From positions 1-18,975 of the forward strand of contig QMOF01000014.1 of assembly GCA_003650185.1 (NCBI GenBank): a DNA stretch of 18,975 nucleotides. The letters run 5' to 3'. The stretch's first letter is position 1, and each line of letters begins with the position of its first letter. The DNA comes from Chloroflexota bacterium. Lineage in GTDB: Bacteria; Chloroflexota; Dehalococcoidia; UBA2247; RBG-13-53-26. Below the pieces are notes generated by a model. The model saw only the letters and a list, made by a program, of their open reading frames with translations, searched no databases and had not been told where the DNA came from. Below, piece after piece: positions 7,591 to 13,507 of this stretch. The translations under genes were made by a program, and so were the position numbers.

Positions 7591-8853
7591 CTACGGTATC
7601 TCTTTGAGATCTTCCGCGATTTTCACCCACCCGTCGCTCGCCAGTATCAGGTTTTCCTCAGCCGCGTCCCACCGAAGCACCACCATCTCATCTGTCACGT
7701 ACCGTCTGGTCTCGGTGAACCCGCGCTCCGAGCCCGACCAGTCGACCATGTACTGAACCGCGGTGTCATAGTAGGCCTGACCGTCAAAGTCCTCAAAGCC
7801 CACCTGTCTCACCGCCTCCACAAGAATATCAAGGGCGAACTTCTGCATAGCCCCGCCACCCAGATAACCCATACCAGCATGAACCAGGTCGTCGGCCACC
7901 GACTGCTCATGGTGCTTGTAGACAACGTCCTTCACATACTTGCAGTCGGGGTACTCCGTCGGATCGAGGTGCCACCAGCCCCATCCTTGTGTGTTCAGGC
8001 TACCATCTACGGCATCCCAGCCGCAGTAGTCCACGATGTATCCCAGATATGCCGTCGGCGACTCTGTCGATATGAACGTTCCGGTACCTCCGGCATCTCT
8101 GTACTGCTTGATGAACGTGGCCGGCTGCAAGGCGCCAGTGCCGCACAGACTGACATAGTCAACGTTCTTCAACGCCTTGACCTCGGCTACCCACTCCGTG
8201 GTACCTACCGGGGCCAGGTTACCACTGACGTACTCGAATTTGTCCGGGAAGGCCGCACAGTAGTCCCGGGCGCCTTCCTCCTGCTCCCTACCCCAGCCGT
8301 CATCCCAACCCGTCGAGGCCAGGGTTGGCTTGCCCACCGTGTCGTACTTGCCCTCCGCCTCCCACTGCTCGGCAATCCAGTCCAGCATCAGCATTATGGA
8401 CCAGCGGCCCGGTACGCTGAAGGCAAACACCCACCCGGGGTCCTCTATCATCGGGAGCGTGGTGGCCATTCCCAATACCGGGACCTTGTCTCTCTCTGCC
8501 AATGGCATCAGGGCCTCCGTGGCATCGGAGAACACCGAGATTATCACCTTCGCCCCACGGTCCTTGAGCCTCTGATAGCCGGGCACAAACCTGGCTGTGT
8601 CGAACGCCGTATCAAAGTTCATAACCTCGAACTGCACGCCCGGAACAGGCTCCTCCTCGTTTATCTCCTTGACCATATCCTCCAGGGCCCAGGTCATAGG
8701 CTCCAGGGCGCTCGCTCCCACGCCCGAGAGGTCGGTCAGATTGCCTATGACCACAGTCTGCCCCCCGTTGCCACCACAACTCAGCCCGAGGGTGGCGGTC
8801 AACGCCAGAATCGTGAGGCATGATACACCCAACTTCGTCCACCTGCGCTTCAT
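7591..8853 (-). CDS. ABC transporter substrate-binding lipoprotein, branched-chain-amino-acid (LivK) type
   Basis: A 420-residue type I periplasmic-binding-fold protein. A lysine/arginine-rich start and hydrophobic segment (residues 1-25) end in LGLSC, with C26 the likely lipidated cysteine, followed by a small Gly-rich linker (GGNGG). The mature part begins VVIGNLTDLSG, the usual first strand of LivK-like receptors, and continues with VIISVFSDATEALMPLAE and VPVLGMATTLP, typical of the first lobe. The family includes receptors for branched-chain amino acids, amides, urea and aromatic acids, so the ligand is open. The ATG at 8853 has GGGGGAG just upstream. No permease or ATPase genes lie nearby, which is unusual. 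A strong promoter-like sequence at 8927-8955 precedes it, and a ketone carboxylase cluster follows after 330 bases, so it may bind that pathway's substrate. Confidence 0.92.
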   Translation of the reverse strand: MKRRWTKLGVSCLTILALTATLGLSCGGNGGQTVVIGNLTDLSGVGASALEPMTWALEDMVKEINEEEPVPGVQFEVMNFDTAFDTARFVPGYQRLKDRGAKVIISVFSDATEALMPLAERDKVPVLGMATTLPMIEDPGWVFAFSVPGRWSIMLMLDWIAEQWEAEGKYDTVGKPTLASTGWDDGWGREQEEGARDYCAAFPDKFEYVSGNLAPVGTTEWVAEVKALKNVDYVSLCGTGALQPATFIKQYRDAGGTGTFISTESPTAYLGYIVDYCGWDAVDGSLNTQGWGWWHLDPTEYPDCKYVKDVVYKHHEQSVADDLVHAGMGYLGGGAMQKFALDILVEAVRQVGFEDFDGQAYYDTAVQYMVDWSGSERGFTETRRYVTDEMVVLRWDAAEENLILASDGWVKIAEDLKEIP

Positions 8854-8908
8854 TTCTCCCCCTTTCTCCCTCGATTCCCGTTTGCCAAGTCAAATGCAAT
8901 CGCCCAAC

Positions 8909-8918
8909 GCTGTCTCAT
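8909..8918 (-). promoter_or_regulatory. Candidate operator half-site at the lipoprotein start site
   Basis: The ten bases GCTGTCTCAT (ATGAGACAGC on the transcribed strand) begin eight bases downstream of the -10 element of the lipoprotein promoter, covering the predicted transcription start. The identical ten bases form one side of the dyad at 7451-7477. The matching second arm is missing here. A shared regulator is a possible explanation. Confidence 0.35.
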
Positions 8919-8926
8919 CGGGCCAG

Positions 8927-8955
8927 ATCATAATCGCAGCCTACCTCGCTTTCAA
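8927..8955 (-). promoter_or_regulatory. Sigma70-type promoter for the lipoprotein gene
   Basis: On the minus strand TTGAAA (8955-8950) and TATGAT (8932-8927) are separated by exactly 17 bases, each matching five of six consensus positions. Initiation would fall near 8920, giving a leader of about 67 bases before the ATG at 8853. It is the best promoter match I found in the window and may drive the carboxylase cluster downstream as well. Confidence 0.6.
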
Positions 8956-9186
8956 TCCACGAAATGGCGCAATCGCACACCCAATAGCCCTTAGCTGGCA
9001 GTGCGCTGGAGGTGTTCCTTCCCGCCCGCCGCGCTTAGTACAGGCCCAACCCGTAGTAGGGCGGCCTACGCGCTGCTGGCATATGCAGTACGCCTTTTGC
9101 ACAACCTCCGTATACATCCTTCTCCACCAGTAAATACGGCACACAATACCTGGCCAACGTGCTGTCGAGATCGCCGGTACTGCCGC

Positions 9187-10410
9187 CTACATTATTGCGC
9201 CTTCGCTCTTCAGCGCGCCCAGGTCATCCCAGCTATACCCCAGCTCAAGCAGCACTTCCTCTGTGTGCTGCCCTAACTCAGGCGCCAGCGTTCTCACTGA
9301 CGCCGGCGTCTCACTGAACTTGACCGGGCTGTTCACCGTCTTGAACCGCACACCGGGCGCATACTCCAGTTCTGTGAAGAAATCGTTCTCCCACGCCTGC
9401 GGGTCGCTGGCCACCTCCAACGGGGTCTGAATACGCCCCAGAACCAGGTCATATTCCTGGGCGATTGTCTCCCACTCGGCAGCGTCTTTGGCACCTATGA
9501 TCTCATCAAGCGTCGCTATCAAAGTCATGTTCTGCTCCATCCTCTTCGTATGAGAATCAAACCTCTCGTCCTTTTCCCATTCGGGTTTGCCAATGGCCTT
9601 GCAGAAGGAGGGCCAGTAGCGGTCTGTCTGCGGCATGACGAGCATTACCCATTTCCCGTCTTTGCACTGGTAGCAGTTCCACAGTGCATTTGTGACGGTC
9701 TTCCGGTCCGTCTGCTTGAGGTTGACTCCCTGGTGCAGTGCAGTGCCGATATCGAACATAAGCCCCCAGACGGCCATGTGATAGAGGTTGATCTCGACCT
9801 TCTGCGCCACACCTGTCTTCTCACGGCAGAACAGGGCAGCAGCAATTGCCCCAGCGATTCCCGGTGAAGACAGGTTGTCTCCCAGGCCCGGCCTTTGTGG
9901 GCGCAGCGCTTCATTAGGTGCCGATATTCTGTCCATCATGCCGCTTCTGGCCCACCAGGCCGCATAATCGAACCCGGGCTTGTTTCTATCAGGCCCTGCG
10001 GTACCATACCCACTGCACTGGCAGTAGACCAGCCCCGGGTTTATCCTGCGAAGGGTCTCGTAGTCGACTCTTGCCTTCTCTATAGCACGCGGGTCAAAAT
10101 TGGTGGCGAAGACGTCCGCTTTCTCCACCAGCTTGTACAGTACCTCTCTGCCCCGATCGGTCATCACATTGAGACCTATGCCCCTCTTGTTCCGGTTGAA
10201 ATAGTGAAACCACATGCTCGGCTTGATATCGGCTGGCGGTGCCTGCCCTTCTATCGCCTGAGGGAACCTGACCGGATCGCCACCCGCCTTGAAGTTCTCT
10301 ATCTTGATGACATCCGCTCCCCAGTCAGCGAGAATGGCGGTCGCCGTGGGCACAAGCAGGAAATGGCCAAACTCGATGACTTTTACCCCCTCCAAGGCTC
10401 CCTTTGCCAT
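9187..10410 (-). CDS. CaiB/BaiF family (class III) CoA-transferase
   Basis: A 407-residue class III CoA-transferase, which moves CoA between carboxylic acids through an aspartyl-CoA thioester. The start GVKVIEFGHFLLVPTATAILADWGADVIK (8-36) and FNRNKRGIGLN (71-81) are family blocks. The catalytic aspartate is probably D178 in PGLGDN, followed by the usual glycine/alanine-rich helix. Length is normal for the family. The ATG at 10410 is chosen because AGGAGGT lies seven bases upstream and four bases separate it from the previous stop. An upstream extension to 10443 would overlap the preceding gene. Tight coupling to a 3-hydroxyacid-dehydrogenase-like gene suggests the two act on related acids. 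By inference it could activate the beta-keto acid made by the carboxylases. Family members acting on carnitine, formate, succinate or bile acids cannot be told apart here. Confidence 0.92.
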   Translation of the reverse strand: MAKGALEGVKVIEFGHFLLVPTATAILADWGADVIKIENFKAGGDPVRFPQAIEGQAPPADIKPSMWFHYFNRNKRGIGLNVMTDRGREVLYKLVEKADVFATNFDPRAIEKARVDYETLRRINPGLVYCQCSGYGTAGPDRNKPGFDYAAWWARSGMMDRISAPNEALRPQRPGLGDNLSSPGIAGAIAAALFCREKTGVAQKVEINLYHMAVWGLMFDIGTALHQGVNLKQTDRKTVTNALWNCYQCKDGKWVMLVMPQTDRYWPSFCKAIGKPEWEKDERFDSHTKRMEQNMTLIATLDEIIGAKDAAEWETIAQEYDLVLGRIQTPLEVASDPQAWENDFFTELEYAPGVRFKTVNSPVKFSETPASVRTLAPELGQHTEEVLLELGYSWDDLGALKSEGAIM

Positions 10411-10414
10411 GCTT

Positions 10415-11326
10415 TCACCTCCTGGTCTGCAATTGTCGGGCAATCCCAGAAGAAGACCGATCCGGCTCTGGACTGCCTGGTCTTTCTGGCAGCTTCAAGA
10501 CACCTGCAATGTAACGCTCTGCGCAGAGGGCAGCCAACGGACAGGGCTGCCCTATTTCGTGCGCGATCCTCAAGGCGTAGTCAAGGTCCTTGGCCGCCAG
10601 ATAAAACGTGGCCGGTGGCGGTTCGACATTCATCGATTTCACGAACTCCCAGTTCTGGACTACCCAGCTATTGCCCGTGCCCAATTTCATCAGCTCCACC
10701 AGCAACTCTTCATCAGCGCCGTTTCTTATGCCCCAAGATATGGCCTCAAAAGCGGCCTGCACATTGATCATCAGCGCCATATTGCTGGCCAGCTTCACAA
10801 TCTGGCCCATCCCAAGTTCGCCACAGTAGATGACCTTTCCCATTGTCTCTAGAATGGGACGATACTCCTCGGCAAGCCTCCTGTCTCCACCCACCATGAT
10901 GCCCAGTTCCCCGGTGGCTGCCTTCAGCTTGGTACCCGTAACGGGAGCATCGAGCACGCCGACGCCTTTCGCCTCAGCCAATCTGCCGACTTCTCGACAG
11001 AACTGGGGCGAAAGAGCACTCATCATGATGATCCCCAACCCCTGCCTGGCCCCTTCCATAATGCTCTTGGGTCCAAGGATCACCTCCGCTGACTGAGAAT
11101 CGTCCCGAACAGCGGTGATCACAACATCCGAGATCTCGGCTACAGCGCTAGGTGAGGCCACCTCCCTGGCACCCAGCTTCTTCATCTCCTCCACCGGCTC
11201 CCGGCTGACATGACTACATACCGCCATCGAGTACCCATGGCTTATCACCCTCTTCGCCATGGGCAACCCAACCTCCCCCAGGCCAATGAACCCAATCCTT
11301 GGTGTTGTTCTTCGAACCTCCGCCAC
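10415..11326 (-). CDS. 3-hydroxyisobutyrate dehydrogenase-like oxidoreductase (copy 2), GTG start
   Basis: A 303-residue beta-hydroxyacid dehydrogenase-family protein, a paralogue of the gene at 1319-2173. The Rossmann loop is GFIGLGEVGLPMA (12-24), the substrate loop DAPVTGT (127-133, Thr in place of the usual Ser), and the catalytic lysine K178 in GMGQIVKLASN. Near the C-terminus KDLDYAL matches the family. There is no ATG before the Rossmann fold. The GTG at 11326 is preferred because AGAGGGGG lies 10 bases upstream and it gives a ten-residue lead-in like that of copy 1. An in-frame TTG at 11395 would add 23 unrelated residues and has only a poor binding site. The stop is four bases before the CoA-transferase ATG, which means an operon. 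It probably begins the transcript from the promoter at 11453-11481. Confidence 0.88.
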   Translation of the reverse strand: MAEVRRTTPRIGFIGLGEVGLPMAKRVISHGYSMAVCSHVSREPVEEMKKLGAREVASPSAVAEISDVVITAVRDDSQSAEVILGPKSIMEGARQGLGIIMMSALSPQFCREVGRLAEAKGVGVLDAPVTGTKLKAATGELGIMVGGDRRLAEEYRPILETMGKVIYCGELGMGQIVKLASNMALMINVQAAFEAISWGIRNGADEELLVELMKLGTGNSWVVQNWEFVKSMNVEPPPATFYLAAKDLDYALRIAHEIGQPCPLAALCAERYIAGVLKLPERPGSPEPDRSSSGIARQLQTRR

Positions 11327-11336
11327 CCTCTCTATA

Positions 11337-11344
11337 CCCCCTCT
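11337..11344 (-). promoter_or_regulatory. Ribosome binding site that decides the GTG start at 11326
   Basis: AGAGGGGG on the minus strand lies ten bases before the GTG at 11326. No other in-frame start codon upstream has comparable pairing to 16S rRNA, so this site fixes the start of dehydrogenase copy 2. Confidence 0.5.
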
Positions 11345-11452
11345 GTCCTTGAGCTGCCGCTTTAGCCGCGGCCTCACCGAATGATGCCACAACAATCAAC
11401 CCACCCCACCATGATCATCCTCTGTTACCTGGTGATCCTGTCACTCCAGGAA

Positions 11453-11481
11453 ATGCTATTTGCCGCACTCTGTCCGGTCAA
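11453..11481 (-). promoter_or_regulatory. Candidate sigma70 promoter for dehydrogenase copy 2 and CoA-transferase
   Basis: TTGACC (11481-11476) and TAGCAT (11458-11453) on the minus strand are separated by 17 bases. The -35 is a good match and the -10 is moderate (four of six). An imperfect inverted repeat, CCTGGTGA with TCA-CT-CCAGG (11428-11450), covers the expected start of transcription and could be an operator. The leader would be roughly 120 bases. Confidence 0.4.
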
Positions 11482-11706
11482 TCCAACCCAGCACGCATTC
11501 TGAGGCTGCACACGGCTTATTATTCGATGCGCCCCCTGAGGCAGCATGTGCTGGCCGGGCTTATAACCCCGTACCCCCAAACCGCATAATGTCCTACGCC
11601 ATATCAACAGGTGCATTACGCATGCCTGGCAAAGAGACTTGCCCAAGAGAGGAGTATCACCATGGCCATTGGCTGTTCCACCCCAACAGGCCGCTCCAAC
11701 ATACCC

Positions 11707-11739
11707 GTGACGCAACTGCCAGGAGCCGCCCGGCGTCAC
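11707..11739 (-). terminator. Hairpin overlapping the stop of short-chain dehydrogenase 1
   Basis: GTGACGC (11707-11713) and GCGTCAC (11733-11739) are a perfect 7-base inverted repeat with a 19-base GC-rich loop. One arm includes the TGA stop codon. There is no T run afterwards, so it is a weak terminator candidate or a 3'-end stem. Its place at the start of the 409-base spacer supports a unit boundary. Confidence 0.35.
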
Positions 11740-12512
11740 TTCGGCAACGCCGATTCCTTGAACGGAAGCATCACCTCGGCCGTCCAGCCGCCGTCGACCA
11801 CAAGAACCGTGCCAGTGACATAAGCGGCATCATCTGAGGCCAGGTACAAAGCAGCTCTAGCAACGTCCTCGGGTTGCCCTGCTTTTCCCTGAGGTATCAA
11901 GTCCATTCGGACTCGGGCGATCGATGGCCCGCCCATGGGCGTCTCGATCACCCCGGGGCAAATACAGTTCACCCGGATGTTCTGCCTGGCATACTCAGCA
12001 GCCATCGTCTTGGTCAGCACAATGATTCCCGCCTTGGAGACACAGTAAGGAGCTATCCTTGCTTTGCCTCCCAGCCCCATGGTCGAGGAGGTGTTGATGA
12101 TGACCCCGCCTCCCTGCCTCAGCATCAGCGGGATGGTACGCCTGCAACTCAGAAACGCGCTCTTCAGATTGATGTTCAGCGTCTCGTCCCAGTCTTCTTC
12201 TTCCACCTCGGCAGTGGGCGCCACCGGCCCCTGTATACCGGCATTGTTGTAGAGAATATCCAGTCGTCCATACGTATCCATCACCCTGCTGATCATCCTT
12301 TCGACGTCAGCGGCCCTCGACACGTCCGCCTCGACGAACGTGGCCTCGCCACCCGATTCCTCGATACTTCTGACAGTCTCTCGCCCTCCAGTAGCCACGC
12401 AGTCAACCACTGCTACCCTGGCACCCTCACTGGCGAACAGATAGGCTCCAGCGCGTCCTATGCCGGAGCCCGCGCCCGTTATCAAAGCTACCTTTTCGTC
12501 CAGCCTGCCCAT
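11736..12512 (-). CDS. Short-chain dehydrogenase/reductase (SDR) 1
   Basis: A 258-residue classical SDR. The cofactor loop TGAGSGIG is at 12-19, and an aspartate after the second strand (D37, VVDC) points to NAD(H) over NADP(H). NNAG is at 89-92, the catalytic serine is in TSS (141-143), and Y156 with K160 form YCVSK. The C-terminal GTVLVVDGGWTA block is typical. These enzymes interconvert alcohols and ketones, but the substrate cannot be told. The ATG at 12512 is chosen because AAGGGGTG lies six bases upstream. An in-frame extension to 12560 has no family similarity. It lies 103 bases after SDR 2, its paralogue. Both begin MGRLD-KVALITGA and place the catalytic residues at the same positions, evidence of tandem duplication followed by divergence. 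Confidence 0.92.
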   Translation of the reverse strand: MGRLDEKVALITGAGSGIGRAGAYLFASEGARVAVVDCVATGGRETVRSIEESGGEATFVEADVSRAADVERMISRVMDTYGRLDILYNNAGIQGPVAPTAEVEEEDWDETLNINLKSAFLSCRRTIPLMLRQGGGVIINTSSTMGLGGKARIAPYCVSKAGIIVLTKTMAAEYARQNIRVNCICPGVIETPMGGPSIARVRMDLIPQGKAGQPEDVARAALYLASDDAAYVTGTVLVVDGGWTAEVMLPFKESALPK

Positions 12513-12615
12513 ATTCAACACCCCTTCAGATACGGTCGCCGTCGAGACCACCCCCATCACCCACTGAGGCCGTTGCCCTCTTGCCCAGCCACCGAGTCTG
12601 CGCGGGTGCTACCGT

Positions 12616-13398
12616 CTATTCCCCTTCACCCGGCGCCTCTTTGAACGGCATGATCGCATCGGCTGTCCACGCCCCGTCGACCACGAGGGCATGTCCGCTA
12701 ACGTACCTGGACTCATCCGACGCCAGATAGAGGGCTGCATAAGCTACGTCCTCTGGTCTCCCTGGCTTGTTTCCCAGCGGAATGACTTCAGTGTGAAGCA
12801 GCGGGAGCCAGTCCCTGGTCATCTCGGTCTCGATCATCCCCGGGCAAATGCAGTTCGCCCTGATATTGGCACTGGCGTACTCCAGGGCCATGGTCTTGGT
12901 CAACATGATTACGCCTGCCTTGGAGGCACAGTAATGACCGATATTCCGCTTTCCGGTCAGCCCCTCAATGGATGAGGTGCTGATAATCGACCCTCCACCG
13001 GCCTTGACCATTTCCGGTATGGCATATTTCGAACCCAGAAACACGCCCTTGAGGTTTGTGTCCACCACTCGGTCCCACTCCTCCTCAGGCATATCACCCG
13101 TCGGAAGGGTGTCCCCGATAATGCCAGCGTTGTTGTACAGGATGTCCAGCTTTCCATAAATGTCCACGGTGACCTGCACCATTCTCTTTGCGTCATTCGC
13201 CCTGGTGACGTCGGCCTGAACGAAACGGGCCTCGCCCCCGGCAGCTTCGATCATTGCCACCGTGTTCTGGCAGCCCGCTACATCAATGTCGGCGACCATT
13301 ACCCTGGCCCCCTCTCGGGCAAACAGGACTGCCGTGGCCCGACCGATTCCCGATGCAGCACCGGTAATCAGGGCAACCTTCCCATCGAGTCTACCCAT
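12616..13398 (-). CDS. Short-chain dehydrogenase/reductase (SDR) 2
   Basis: A 260-residue classical SDR with TGAASGIG at 12-19, D37 in VADID (NAD preference), NNAG at 89-92, a serine in TSS at 141-143, and the active-site pair Y156/K160 in YCASK. The end HALVVDGAWTADAIMPFKE closely parallels SDR 1, including the unusual shared tail. The ATG at 13398 has AAGGAGGT seven bases upstream, a strong and well-placed site. It follows the Fe-S flavin oxidoreductase by 109 bases. With SDR 1 it could act on the two enantiomers, or on successive alcohol intermediates, of one pathway. That is inference from the tandem arrangement alone. Confidence 0.92.
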   Translation of the reverse strand: MGRLDGKVALITGAASGIGRATAVLFAREGARVMVADIDVAGCQNTVAMIEAAGGEARFVQADVTRANDAKRMVQVTVDIYGKLDILYNNAGIIGDTLPTGDMPEEEWDRVVDTNLKGVFLGSKYAIPEMVKAGGGSIISTSSIEGLTGKRNIGHYCASKAGVIMLTKTMALEYASANIRANCICPGMIETEMTRDWLPLLHTEVIPLGNKPGRPEDVAYAALYLASDESRYVSGHALVVDGAWTADAIMPFKEAPGEGE

Positions 13399-13426
13399 GC
13401 TCCGTACCTCCTTGCTTCAGCCGAAA

Positions 13427-13448
13427 GACGCCTGCGGAGGCCGGCGTC
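13427..13448 (-). other. GC-rich hairpin between the Fe-S flavin oxidoreductase and SDR 2
   Basis: GACGCC (13427-13432) and GGCGTC (13443-13448) give a 6-pair stem with a 10-base loop, followed on the transcribed strand by TTTCGG. It lies about 60 bases after the oxidoreductase stop and upstream of SDR 2's binding site. It is weak as a terminator and may be incidental. Confidence 0.25.
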
Positions 13449-13507
13449 GTACCCGCATTGCCGCCCACCGGAACAACTACTGGCCGCCGGGCCGGGCAGA
13501 GACTGGA

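Larger units (their letters stand above)
8854..9186 (-). other. 333-base spacer between CoA-transferase and lipoprotein
   Basis: No gene is supported here. It contains the lipoprotein promoter (8927-8955), the GCTGTCTCAT copy (8909-8918), and a minor 5-pair hairpin (GTAGG/CCTAC around 9056-9069) that lacks a T run. No convincing terminator for the upstream CoA-transferase gene was seen. Confidence 0.6.
11327..11735 (-). other. 409-base spacer, transcription-unit boundary
   Basis: No gene is supported on either strand. It holds most of a hairpin overlapping the preceding stop (11707-11739), a candidate promoter (11453-11481) and an imperfect dyad right after its -10 element (11428-11450). It is the longest gene-free stretch and likely separates the short-chain dehydrogenase unit from the CoA-transferase unit. 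Confidence 0.6.

Noticed and set aside
7879..8823. Long open frame on the plus strand (314 codons) opposite the lipoprotein gene
   Set aside because: It lies wholly opposite a well-supported receptor gene, has no recognisable motifs, and its composition follows from the GC-rich codon bias of the other strand.
9895..10767. Plus-strand open frame of 290 codons spanning two genes
   Set aside because: It crosses the junction of the CoA-transferase and dehydrogenase genes in antisense and shows no domain. It is treated as a shadow frame.
11460..11837. Plus-strand open frame of 125 codons, partly in the 409-base spacer
   Set aside because: It is the only plus-strand frame with a large non-overlapping part, but it has no convincing ribosome binding site or known motif and runs into the SDR 1 gene.
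11874..12644. Plus-strand open frame of 256 codons opposite SDR 1
   Set aside because: It is antisense to a clear SDR with intact catalytic residues and has a low-complexity translation.
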